A DNA stretch of 9,944 bases from Clostridia bacterium (GCA_017958845.1 JAGDBW010000055.1:1-9944); one strand, 5' to 3'. Positions 1-9,828 are shown, counted from the first letter of the stretch. Program-made: numbers and translations. Notes: a model not told the origin generated them from the sequence alone.

Positions 1-306
1 AAAATGCCACCTGAAACTTGCAAACTTGCAAAAACGAGCCGCGTCCGCCCCTCCCCGCACCGTATACAGCGATGTATAAATGCATATACCGGCCAAAAAC
101 GGCCGCTTTCCCGCCTCGCCCGCGCCCGCGCCGAAAGAAGGGCAAAACAGCGGAAAGCGTCCGTCGGACGGGCAAACGAGCCGCAAAAGAAGGGGCGGTG
201 CATGGATATTCAGGGCGGATTTTTCGTGCACTTTCACAAACGGAGCCGCACTTTGCATACCGAAACCGTCAAAATTGCAAAAAAAGCGCAAAAGAGAAGA
301 AAAAAC
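1..306. other. Upstream non-coding region
   Basis: I see no gene here that I can support. The open frames through this stretch are rich in Arg, Lys and Pro, run into the promoter at 307-335, and resemble no family. The base composition is uneven: a GC-rich block at about 100-200 is followed by an A-rich block at about 265-306 just before the promoter. That A-rich block could act as an UP-element-like stimulator of the promoter (inference). The region also contains a tandem 8-base repeat (15-30) and a short near-palindrome, CGTCCG-T-CGGACG, at 158-170. The end of any preceding gene lies outside the window. Confidence 0.6.
15..30. repeat. Tandem direct repeat, 2 x 8 bases
   Basis: AACTTGCA occurs twice back to back (15-22 and 23-30), followed by an A run. 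With only two copies it could be chance or a small slippage duplication. No function can be assigned. Confidence 0.4.
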
Positions 307-335
307 TTGACAACCCGGGACTTTCCCTTTATAAT
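307..335 (+). promoter_or_regulatory. Sigma-A type promoter of the opp operon
   Basis: TTGACA (307-312) and TATAAT (330-335) both match the housekeeping consensus at every base and are separated by the optimal 17 bases. Transcription should start near 342-343, giving a leader of about 38 bases before the oppA ATG at 380. An A-rich stretch lies upstream. The spacer carries a short inverted repeat, GGGA-CTT-TCCC (317-327), and CCCGGG (314-319), which could be an operator, although this is only a guess. A perfect consensus promoter predicts strong expression unless it is repressed. Confidence 0.9.
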
Positions 336-379
336 ATTACGCATAACACACCCCACCATTTTATGAAAGGAAACGTATC

Positions 380-2902
380 ATGAAAAAAATCACCAAACTT
401 CTGGCGGTTCTTCTCCTGGCCTGCATGGCGCTGACGACGTTGGCCGCCTGCTCGTTCGGCGGAGGCGGCGGCAGCAGCACGACGGCTCCTCAGGAAGACC
501 CGGCCAACGCGACGTACACCTTCAACGGCGCGCTGAGCGTGTTCCCCACCAACTGGAACCCGCTGGCCTACAAGACCTCCACCGACGGCGACATCTACGA
601 CCTGATCTCCCGCGGCCTCTACGGCTACAACTACAACGCCGACTACTCCGGCTTTGACATTGTTCCCGTCATGGCGGCTGCCGACCCGGTCGACGTGTCC
701 GGACAGTACGACGGCGAAGAAGCCGGCTGGGGCATCCCCGAAGGCGAGACCGGCCGTGCGTTCCGTATCGCCCTCAACCCGGACGCCAAGTGGGAAGACG
801 GCACCCCCATCACCGCTGATACCTACCTGTATTCGTTCAGAATGCTGCTGGATCAGGATCTGATGTTCTACCGTGCCTCCGACTACTACAACGGATCCTA
901 CAAGATCCACAACGCCAAAGAATTCCTGTACAGCGGCAAGAGCGGCCGCGGCGTCTGCACGCTGGCCTACCAGCACTTTGCCGATGCCGACCACACCAAC
1001 CTGTATTTCAACGTGGACGGCTCCGCCGTGACCAAGTTCGACTCCTGGTTGACCAACTACACCAGCCAGGGCTACACCGTGGAGTTCCTGCTCGACTACT
1101 TCGGAATCGGCATCACGCCCGATGAGCTCGATTCTCTGAACGGCTACACCCTCGCCGAGATCGAAGCCGACGAAGACCTCAACGAGATCTGGTCCACCCT
1201 GATCGGCTGGTGGAAGACCAAAGAAGACGAAGAGCTCGACTTCTTCCTGGCCGACTACACCATGCCCGTTGTCGATTTTGCCAACGTCGGCCTGAAGAAG
1301 ATCAACGACTACACCATCGACATCATCCTCGACAAAGAGCTGATCGGCTTCTACATCAAGTACACCATCGGCCTGCCGCTGGTCTACCAGCCGCTGTTCG
1401 ACTCGCTGAAGAAACAGGATCCCACCACCGGCGCCTGGTCCACCACCTCCGGCACCTCTGCTGAGACCACCGTCTCCTTCGGCCCGTACAAGATGACCTA
1501 CTACAAAGACGACTCCGAGATCGACTTTGTCAAGAACGAAAACTGGTTTGGCTACATGGACAAATACGCCGCCACCTACGGCGAGTTCCAGCGCCAGATC
1601 GACGGCAAGACCGTCAAACAGTACCAGACCACCAACATCGTCTACAAAAAAGCGGCCGACATCTCCACCCGTGAGATGATGTTCAACGCCGGTCAGCTGA
1701 CCGCGCTGGGCCTCAACGCCGAGCTGCTCGCCAAGTACAAAGAGAGCGACTACATCTACTACGCTCCCGGCGCCGCTACCTACTACGGCATCATCAACTC
1801 CGACTTTGATTCTCTGCGCGAGGCGGAGATCACCGCCAACGGCGGCGACGAAAACTCCAAGCAGTACAACAAGACCATCCTCGCCATCCCCGAGTTCCGC
1901 TATGCGCTGTCCCTGGCCCTGAACCGCACCGAGCTGTGCGCGGCTCTGTACCCGGCCGGCACCGCCGCCTACGGCCTGTTCTCCAACCTGATCCAGGCTG
2001 ACCCGGCCAACGGCGTTTCCTTCCGCTCCCTGACCGAGGCCAAAGAAGGCCTGTGCGCCTTCTGGGGTGTCGCCTACGGTCCCGACGAAGAGTTCAAGAC
2101 CCTCGATGAAGCCTACAACGCCATCGTCGGTTACGATCCCGACCGCGCCCGCGAGCTGATCGACGAAGCCGTCGATATCGCGATCGAAAACGGCTGGATG
2201 ACCGAGAACACCATCGTCAAACTCACCTACTGCGCTTCTACCGACTCCGAGACCGAGCGCAAGTGGTACAACACCTTCAACACCATGTTCACCGATCTGA
2301 TGGTCGGCACCAAACTGGAAGGCAAGTTCATCTATGACGCCGATATGACCCTCGGCAACGAGTTCGGCGACAAGATCCAGTCCGGCGCCTGCGACACCGC
2401 GTGGGGCTTCGGCTGGTCCGGCGGTGAGCTCGATCCTTACGACCTGGTCCAGGTGTACGTCGACGGCACGACCTCCGACGAGCCCTACCAGTACGACAAG
2501 TGGATCGACCGCTCCAAACAGGGCCTGACCCTCACTCTGCCGGAAGACGGCCGTGACGGCGAAGCCAAAGAGATGACCTACAGCCTGCTCCAGTGGTACA
2601 AGATCCTCAACGGTCTGGACGAAGACCTGCCCAACTGGTCCTTCGGTCATGCCGATGACGCCGTCCGCGCCAAAGTTCTGGCCGCGATGGAAGGCGCCAT
2701 CATGAGCACCTACACCACCATCCCGATGATGAACCAGGGCTCCGTGCAGCTGGAGAGCGCCCAGGTCAACTTTGGCCGCGAAGACTATGTCTTCGGCATG
2801 GGCTTCGGCGGTATCCGCTACATGTCCTACAACTTCACCGACGCCCAGTGGGCGGCCTTCGTGGCTGCGCAGGGCGGCGACCTCGAGGACTTCTACAAAT
2901 AA
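380..2902 (+). CDS. oppA: Peptide ABC transporter, substrate-binding lipoprotein (OppA-like, SBP_bac_5 family)
   Basis: This is the extracellular receptor that captures oligopeptides and delivers them to OppBC. A Lys-rich start and hydrophobic stretch (residues 4-20) lead to the lipobox LAAC, with Cys24 as the expected lipidated residue. A Gly/Ser/Thr linker (27-35) follows. Family 5 binding-protein hallmarks are visible: the N-terminal NWNPL segment, KWEDGTPITADTYLYSF around Trp138, VGLKKINDYTIDIIL (303-317), and a C-terminal GW...DP segment (678-686). At 840 aa it is far longer than E. coli OppA (about 543 aa). A clear extra block lies at about 165-300 and is acidic. The ATG at 380 is supported by AAAGGA (366-371) 8 bases upstream. 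It is the first gene of the operon, directly behind a consensus promoter, and is followed by hairpins that probably set its excess over oppB. The substrate is inferred as peptides; a related ligand such as a glycan-peptide or nickel chelate cannot be excluded. Confidence 0.93.
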   Translation: MKKITKLLAVLLLACMALTTLAACSFGGGGGSSTTAPQEDPANATYTFNGALSVFPTNWNPLAYKTSTDGDIYDLISRGLYGYNYNADYSGFDIVPVMAAADPVDVSGQYDGEEAGWGIPEGETGRAFRIALNPDAKWEDGTPITADTYLYSFRMLLDQDLMFYRASDYYNGSYKIHNAKEFLYSGKSGRGVCTLAYQHFADADHTNLYFNVDGSAVTKFDSWLTNYTSQGYTVEFLLDYFGIGITPDELDSLNGYTLAEIEADEDLNEIWSTLIGWWKTKEDEELDFFLADYTMPVVDFANVGLKKINDYTIDIILDKELIGFYIKYTIGLPLVYQPLFDSLKKQDPTTGAWSTTSGTSAETTVSFGPYKMTYYKDDSEIDFVKNENWFGYMDKYAATYGEFQRQIDGKTVKQYQTTNIVYKKAADISTREMMFNAGQLTALGLNAELLAKYKESDYIYYAPGAATYYGIINSDFDSLREAEITANGGDENSKQYNKTILAIPEFRYALSLALNRTELCAALYPAGTAAYGLFSNLIQADPANGVSFRSLTEAKEGLCAFWGVAYGPDEEFKTLDEAYNAIVGYDPDRARELIDEAVDIAIENGWMTENTIVKLTYCASTDSETERKWYNTFNTMFTDLMVGTKLEGKFIYDADMTLGNEFGDKIQSGACDTAWGFGWSGGELDPYDLVQVYVDGTTSDEPYQYDKWIDRSKQGLTLTLPEDGRDGEAKEMTYSLLQWYKILNGLDEDLPNWSFGHADDAVRAKVLAAMEGAIMSTYTTIPMMNQGSVQLESAQVNFGREDYVFGMGFGGIRYMSYNFTDAQWAAFVAAQGGDLEDFYK

Positions 2903-2930
2903 TCCTCGGGCACACAAGACTTGGACGCCA

Positions 2931-2999
2931 AGCGCCAAAGTCGGCAAGCACTTCGGGGCATCGTCCCCGAAGTGCTTGTTTGCGCTATTCTTCGACTTT
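2931..2999 (+). promoter_or_regulatory. Large intercistronic hairpin after oppA
   Basis: A perfect 14-bp stem, CAAGCACTTCGGGG (2945-2958) with CCCCGAAGTGCTTG (2965-2978), closes a 6-base loop. Outer arms can extend it in two mutually exclusive ways. AGCGC-c-AAA (2931-2939) can pair with TTTGCGCT (2979-2986), or AAAGTCG (2937-2943) can pair with CGACTTT (2993-2999). The T tract behind the main stem is weak (TTGTTT), so a complete terminator is unlikely. Partial termination, or protection of the oppA mRNA 3' end after processing, is more likely. This would give more OppA than membrane subunits, as is common in ABC importer operons. Confidence 0.75.
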
Positions 3000-3016
3000 T
3001 CGATTGTATCTGATGA

Positions 3017-3064
3017 GGGCGCGCCGCGCGCCCAACAAGCGCTCTCCGCGCGACGCCGCGGAGA
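3017..3064 (+). promoter_or_regulatory. Two GC-rich hairpins upstream of oppB
   Basis: GGGCGCG (3017-3023) pairs perfectly with CGCGCCC (3027-3033) around a 3-base loop. TCTCCGCG (3043-3050) pairs perfectly with CGCGGAGA (3057-3064) around a 6-base loop. Neither is followed by a T run, so they are not terminators. They lie 9 bases apart and end only 6 bases before the oppB Shine-Dalgarno, so they probably shape mRNA stability or ribosome access to oppB (inference). Confidence 0.6.
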
Positions 3065-3070
3065 CGGGCA

Positions 3071-3088
3071 AAGGAGAATTCTCCCGTG
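3071..3088 (+). promoter_or_regulatory. oppB ribosome binding site inside a palindrome; decides a GTG start
   Basis: AAGGAG (3071-3076) lies 9 bases before GTG at 3086 and 15 bases before the in-frame ATG at 3092, so GTG 3086 is the better start. The Shine-Dalgarno sits in the 12-base perfect palindrome GGAGAATTCTCC (3073-3084). GGAG can therefore pair with the CTCC just before the start codon and may reduce translation of oppB. Confidence 0.65.
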
Positions 3089-4042
3089 TATATGCTCAAA
3101 TACATCCTCAAGCGTCTGGGGCTGATGCTGCTCACCTTTTCGGTGATCATGGTGATCTGCTTCGTGCTGATCAAAAAGCTGCCCCTCCCCGTTCCAAAGT
3201 CGTTCGGGCAGGACCTTGATCTGATCTTCCAGCGCCGCGAGCAGCTGGGCTACAACAAGCCCATCCTCGTCCAGATGTGGCGCTACGTCAAGGCGATCTT
3301 CCAATACCGGTATTTCGGCACGTCCGAAACGCTCAAACCGGGCAAGGACGTGTGGGAGGTTTTTGTCGAAAAACTCCCCGCGACGATGATCGTCAATATT
3401 TATGCGATGATTCTCAGCGTCCCTCTCGGGCTGCTGTTCGGCATCTATGCCGCCTTGCGCAAAAACAAATGGCAGGACCACATCATCTCCACCGGCGTCA
3501 TGATCATCGTGTCGGTGCCGAGCTACGTGTACGCGGTCATCATCCAGTTCCTTTTGTGCTACAAACTCGGCTGGCTGCCTTTCCAGATGAACCTGAAAGC
3601 CGGCTTCCTGACCTGGGAGATGTTCAAGTCGATCCTGGCGCCGGTGCTCTGTCTGTCCTTCGGCACCATCGCCGGTCTGACCCGTTATACCCGCGCGGAG
3701 CTGACCGAGGTGCTGACCTCCGACTTTATGCTGCTGGCGCGTACCAAAGGCCTGACCAAACGCCAGGCCACGACCCGTCACGCGCTGCGCAACGCCATGG
3801 TGCCGATCCTGCCCATGATCGTGGGTGAGTTTATCGGCATCATCTCCGGCTCGCTCATTATCGAAAACATCTTTACCATCCCCGGCGTCGGCGGACTCTA
3901 CCTCGACTCCATCAACGCCCTGGACTACAACTTCTTCCTGTTGCTGACCGGGTTCTATACCTTTGTCGGACTGCTCTCCAACATCCTCATCGACATCAGC
4001 TACGGGTTTATCGATCCTCGGATCAGAATGGGGGCGAGATAA
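3086..4042 (+). CDS. oppB: Peptide ABC transporter permease OppB
   Basis: This is an integral membrane subunit that forms half of the peptide channel with OppC. At 318 aa it matches the usual OppB length (about 306 aa) and is the only subunit of normal size. The N-terminal MLKYILKRLGLMLLTF segment is typical of OppB/DppB. Hydrophobic segments lie at about 9-29, 101-123, 133-157, 184-198, 238-258 and 284-305, fitting six membrane helices. The cytoplasmic EAA-type coupling loop is visible at about 213-240, with DFMLLARTKGL followed by the RHALRNAMVP stretch, and would dock on an ATPase. The C-terminus IDPRIRMGAR is family-typical. Translation starts at GTG 3086, which is better placed behind AAGGAG than ATG 3092. 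The stop codon overlaps the oppC start by one base (TAATG), pointing to coupled translation. Confidence 0.95.
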   Translation: MYMLKYILKRLGLMLLTFSVIMVICFVLIKKLPLPVPKSFGQDLDLIFQRREQLGYNKPILVQMWRYVKAIFQYRYFGTSETLKPGKDVWEVFVEKLPATMIVNIYAMILSVPLGLLFGIYAALRKNKWQDHIISTGVMIIVSVPSYVYAVIIQFLLCYKLGWLPFQMNLKAGFLTWEMFKSILAPVLCLSFGTIAGLTRYTRAELTEVLTSDFMLLARTKGLTKRQATTRHALRNAMVPILPMIVGEFIGIISGSLIIENIFTIPGVGGLYLDSINALDYNFFLLLTGFYTFVGLLSNILIDISYGFIDPRIRMGAR

Positions 4043-5591
4043 TGAGCAAGCAGTATGCCCTGGCGGACATCCCCGCCGAAAAGTTCGAGTTCGCCCAGAT
4101 GGGCGAGACCCTGAGCGACAAAAAACTGGACACCAAGCCCATCGGCTACTTCAAAGACGCCTTTATCCGCTTCCGCAAAAACAAGAGTTCGGTCGCGGCC
4201 GCCGTCATCATCATCCTCCTGCTCCTCTTTGCCATCGTCGGTCCGATCGTGGCGCCTTTCGGCATGGAGTATATCGACAACTTCATGCGGCAAAAGACCC
4301 CGCGCCTCAAGGTGTTTGCGCACAACGACATCCCGTTCTGGGACGGGTGCAAGACCGAGACCATCAACGAGTCCACCTACTGGAAGTACGTGGCCATGGG
4401 CGAGGAGATGGGACAGGACGTCAACCCGATCAAAAAGGTGTACGAAAAGAGCGAGACCGTCACCTACATCGGCACGGCGGAAAAGAGGACCACCGTCTAC
4501 AAGGTACGGCTCGACACCTACACCATGGACGGCGCCGTCTACAAAAACCTGACCGAGACCGAGTACAAAAACCTCCAGACATACCAGAACGAGACGGGCA
4601 TCCAGATCATCTATCCCGCCGTTCCGGAGACGGAGGGCGGCATCGACCAGTACAACGCCAACAGCTGGTACGACACCAAAAACAAACTGCCCAAAGGCAT
4701 CAACGCCGACCACACGGCCGTGGACGAGTGGACGAATCTCTACATCGCCTACACCGGCACCGACGGCTACGACAGCCTCCGCGTCGAGGGCGATACACCG
4801 CTCTACAACTACGCCATCAAAAAGGCCGGCAACGTCTATCGCGTCCGCGTCAACTACAACCGGTATTTTGAGTACATCAACGGCAAAGAAGCCAACTTCA
4901 TCTTCGGTTCCAACGACTACGGCCGCGACATCTTTGTCCGTCTGGCCAACGGCGCGCGCTTCTCGTTCTTGCTCGCCATCTCCGTGTCGCTGATCAACCT
5001 GTCCATCGGCGCGGTCTACGGCGCCATCGAGGGCTACTACGGCGGCGCCGCCGATATGATCATGGAGCGCGTCGTCGAGATCCTCTCCGGCGTGCCCTTT
5101 ATGGTGGTCGTCGTCCTCTTCAAACTCCATCTGGCCAACAAGGTCGGCATGGTCGGGTGCCTCCTGTTCGCCTTTGTCGTTACCGGCTGGATCGGTATGG
5201 CGGGGCGGGTGAGGACCCAGTTCTACCGCTTCAAGCACCAGGAGTACGTCCTGGCCGCCCGCACGCTGGGCGCGTCCGACGGTCGCCTGATCTTCAAGCA
5301 CATCTTTCCCAACGCCCTCGGCACCATCATCACCTCCTGCGTGCTGGTCATCCCGGGCGTCATCTTCTCCGAGTCGTCTCTGTCGTATCTCGGCATCATC
5401 AACCTCGACGGCACCAAGGTGACCAGTGTCGGCACCCTGTTGGCCGACGGTTCGGGCGGAATGCTCCGCGCCGCGCCGCACATCATCCTGTTCCCGGCTT
5501 TGTTCATTTCTCTGCTTGAGATCTCGTTCAACCTGTTCGGCAACGGTCTGCGCGACGCGTTCAATCCTTCTTTGAGAGGAGTGGACGGATA

Positions 5592-5592
<1 letters not shown>
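4042..5592 (+). CDS. oppC: Peptide ABC transporter permease OppC with a large extracellular insertion
   Basis: This is the second membrane permease of the importer, partner of OppB. It opens with a cytoplasmic tail and the OppC_N-type segment (about 30-72), where IGYFKDAFIRFRKNKSS leads into membrane helix 1 (51-72). Normally a short loop follows before the GTDxxGRD motif. Here the equivalent GSNDYGRDIF lies at 289-298, so about 210 residues (76-284), Tyr- and Thr-rich and probably beta-rich, are added on the outer face. Further hydrophobic segments lie at about 306-328, 349-361, 368-389, 426-443 and 482-500. The EAA coupling loop EYVLAARTLGASDGRLIFKH is at 401-420, followed by IFPNAL. Length is 516 aa against about 300 for typical OppC. 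No good Shine-Dalgarno precedes the ATG, so its translation probably depends on the 1-base overlap with oppB. It overlaps oppD by one base in the same way. Confidence 0.94.
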
Positions 5593-7797
<2,205 letters not shown>

Positions 7798-7808
<11 letters not shown>

Positions 7809-9036
7809 GATCAAGACCGGCGAAGAGTTGCTCCGCGTCGAGCATCTGTGCCAGTATTTCGGCCCTCTGAAAGCCGTTGACGACGTTTCCTTTACCATCC
7901 GGAAAGGCGAGGTCTTCGGTCTGGTCGGCGAGTCCGGCTGCGGAAAGACCACCACCGGCCGCACCATCATCAAACTCTACGACGCCACCTCCGGCAACGT
8001 GTACTTCAAAGGCCAGCGCATCGTCGCCGGCACCCGCGCCTATCGCGCGGAGATCGCCCGCGCCAAAGCCGAGGCCAAGCAGAAGCTCGCCGCCCTCGAC
8101 AAAAACGACCCGGCCTCCGCCGCCGAGAGGCAGAAGATCGTCGAAGAGTGCTGCCGGATCGTGGACGAACAGCGCGAGCAGATCCGCCGGGCCAAAGTCG
8201 ACCATTTCCACAGCGACAAACTGTACGCCAAGGCGCAAAAAGACGAGATCGACCGGGAGTATCTGCCCAAGATCGAAGCGGCGACCGACCCGGAAGAAAA
8301 GAGCCGCCTGCAGGCCGAGTACAAAAACAAGCGGCGCATCGCCTCCCGCACCAAACTCATCACGCAGATCCAGATGATCTTCCAGGATCCCATCGCGTCG
8401 CTCGACCCGCGTATGACCGTGCGCGAGATCATCTCCGAGGGCCTGCGCATCCAGGGCGTCAAGGACAAGAACTATATCGACGAAAAAGTGTACGATATGC
8501 TGGAGACCGTCGGCCTGGTCCGTGAGCACGCGGGGCGCTATCCCCACGAGTTTTCGGGCGGCCAGCGTCAGCGCATCGGCGTGGCGCGGTCCATCGTCAT
8601 GGACCCCGAACTCATCATCGCCGACGAGCCGATCTCGGCCCTCGACGTGTCCATCCGCGCCCAGGTCATCAACCTGCTCAACGACCTGCGCGAAAAGAGG
8701 GGGCTGACCATCCTCTTTATCGCCCACGACCTCTCGGTCGTCAAGTACTTCTCCGACCGCATCGGCGTCATGTATTACGGCAATCTGGTGGAGCTGGCCG
8801 ACAGCGACGAGCTGTTTGCCTACCCGCTGCACCCGTATACCCGCTCGCTGCTCTCGGCCATCCCGCTGCCCGACCCGCACACCGAAAAGAACCGCAAGCG
8901 CATCGTCTACGACAAGATGCGCGACAGCGACTTTTCGCACGACAAACCGCAGCTGCGCGAAGTACGACCCAACCACTTTGTCCTTTGCAGCGAGGCCGAG
9001 TTCGCCCGCTACAAAGAGACCATCCCCCGGGACTGA
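7798..9036 (+). CDS. oppF: Peptide ABC transporter ATPase OppF with a ~105-residue charged insertion
   Basis: This is the second ATPase of the importer, expected to pair with OppD. Counting from ATG 7798 (412 aa), motifs are Walker A GESGCGKT (44-51), Q-loop Gln196 in MIFQDPIASLDPRMTV, signature FSGGQRQR (252-259), Walker B LIIADE (272-277), and switch His310 in FIAHDLSVVK. The C-terminal region has the OppF-type LHPYTRSLLSAIPLPDP (about 344-360). E. coli OppF is about 334 aa. The surplus sits at about 78-185, between the first ATP-binding lobe and the Q-loop, and is a highly charged Lys/Glu/Ala/Arg helical stretch with a Cys118-Cys119 pair. This is a different site from the OppD insertion. 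The usual C-terminal cysteine motif is largely gone; only Cys397 in HFVLCSEAEF lies where the last cysteine would be. It is the last gene of the operon, ending 19 bases before a terminator. Confidence 0.93.
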
Positions 9037-9055
9037 CGGCGCCGCCGTTCGTCAT

Positions 9056-9084
9056 ACTCCCCTCGCACGTCGGGGGGAGTTTTT
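9056..9084 (+). terminator. Rho-independent terminator of the opp operon
   Basis: ACTCCCCTCG (9056-9065) pairs with CGGGGGGAGT (9071-9080), a 10-bp stem with one G-T pair, around a CACGT loop. A T tract (9080-9084) follows at once. It starts 19 bases after the oppF stop and marks the end of the main operon, with possible leak into the next gene. Confidence 0.9.
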
Positions 9085-9114
9085 GACAGGCGGGCCAAAA
9101 AGGAAACGCATCTG

Positions 9115-9828
9115 ATGAACAGCGAAAAAGAAAACGGCGCCCGTCCCCTCGACGCCGCGCCAAACGAGCCGAAAACGGCCAAAACCTCCCTCCCGAAAGC
9201 CATAGCGACGGAGGGAGCGGTCGAAGCGTCACCCGCGCAGACGACCGCCGCCGCCTCGGAGGACGAGCGCAGGCCCGCCCCGCACGGAGCGGAAGAGCCG
9301 GCCCCCGACACGGAGGACGAGGACGAATGCTGGCACGGGCCGGCGAGAGCGCCCGAACCGAAAAGAGCCGGCGAGGACGACGAGGACGACGAGCCGCCGG
9401 TCGAAAACCGGCCGGGTCTCACCGCCGCCATCGCCGCCGTGTGCGGCGTCGTGCTCCTCGCCCTGCTCGCGTGGGCGGACGGGCTGTTTTCGATGACCGC
9501 GCGCGCGGATATCCTGCGCGCCCTGGCGGACGACTTTACGGTCGCGGGGGTGCTGCTGCTCTGCGCGGCGCTGCTGGTGCGCCTGCGCCGCTGGGGCGCC
9601 TTTGACGGTCTGGCCTTTGCCGGCGCCTACTGTCTGCACGCCGTCTTTCCCGTCACCGCGGCGGGCAGGGACGGCTCGTTCAAAGACTACTACTCCTTTT
9701 GTCAAAAGCGCCGCAAAAAAGAAAAAAAGCGCCCCGACACCTTTTGGCCGATCTTTCTCGTCGGGCTCGGCTATCTGGCTCTCGCCGTGATCTTTACGGT
9801 GATCTTTATGGCCGTCGAGGGCGCGTGA
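9115..9828 (+). CDS. Membrane protein with a DUF3899-like domain and an acidic N-terminal tail
   Basis: Function unknown. The first ~98 residues are hydrophilic and low-complexity (Ala, Pro, Glu, Asp), with acidic runs at 67-71 and 87-93, and are probably disordered. Hydrophobic segments follow at about 101-120, 141-156 and 210-232, fitting three membrane helices. Between the second and third lie GAFDGLAF (161-168), DYYSFCQKRRKKEKK (191-205) and a strongly basic run (198-206). The pattern of a helix, then a GxFDGxxY/F motif, then a YYxYxxRKxxK-like segment, then a final helix matches my recollection of DUF3899, a small Firmicutes membrane family. This is recognition by pattern, not by search. 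AAGGAAA (9100-9106) precedes the ATG by 8 bases. No promoter is visible between the opp terminator and this gene, so it may depend on readthrough. There is no sign that it belongs to the transporter. Confidence 0.75.
   Translation: MNSEKENGARPLDAAPNEPKTAKTSLPKAIATEGAVEASPAQTTAAASEDERRPAPHGAEEPAPDTEDEDECWHGPARAPEPKRAGEDDEDDEPPVENRPGLTAAIAAVCGVVLLALLAWADGLFSMTARADILRALADDFTVAGVLLLCAALLVRLRRWGAFDGLAFAGAYCLHAVFPVTAAGRDGSFKDYYSFCQKRRKKEKKRPDTFWPIFLVGLGYLALAVIFTVIFMAVEGA

Noticed and set aside
202..366. Small frame of 54 codons starting at ATG 202 with an AAGGGG upstream
   Set aside because: It reads straight through the consensus promoter at 307-335, is Lys/Arg-rich without recognisable features, and ends in the oppA leader.
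363..383. Six-codon upstream frame (MKGNVS) ending in a TGA that overlaps the oppA ATG
   Set aside because: There is no Shine-Dalgarno before ATG 363, and the oppA ribosome binding site lies inside this frame. It is probably chance.
2945..2986. Classical Rho-independent terminator after oppA
   Set aside because: The stem is excellent, but the following bases (TTTGCGCTATTC) lack a proper T run, and oppB onward has no promoter of its own that I can see. I list it as a structured intercistronic element instead.
329..3781. Very long antisense open frame (1150 codons) opposite oppA and oppB
   Set aside because: It lies opposite two clearly recognised genes and across their non-coding gap. Its composition (Gly, Val, Asp, His-rich) is the mirror of strongly biased high-GC codon use. 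It has no recognisable domain.
9083..9111. TTGACA at 9083-9088 as a promoter for the DUF3899-like gene
   Set aside because: At 17-base spacing the -10 position reads ACGCAT, which is a poor match and overlaps the leader just before the start codon. The TTGACA arises partly from the terminator T tract.
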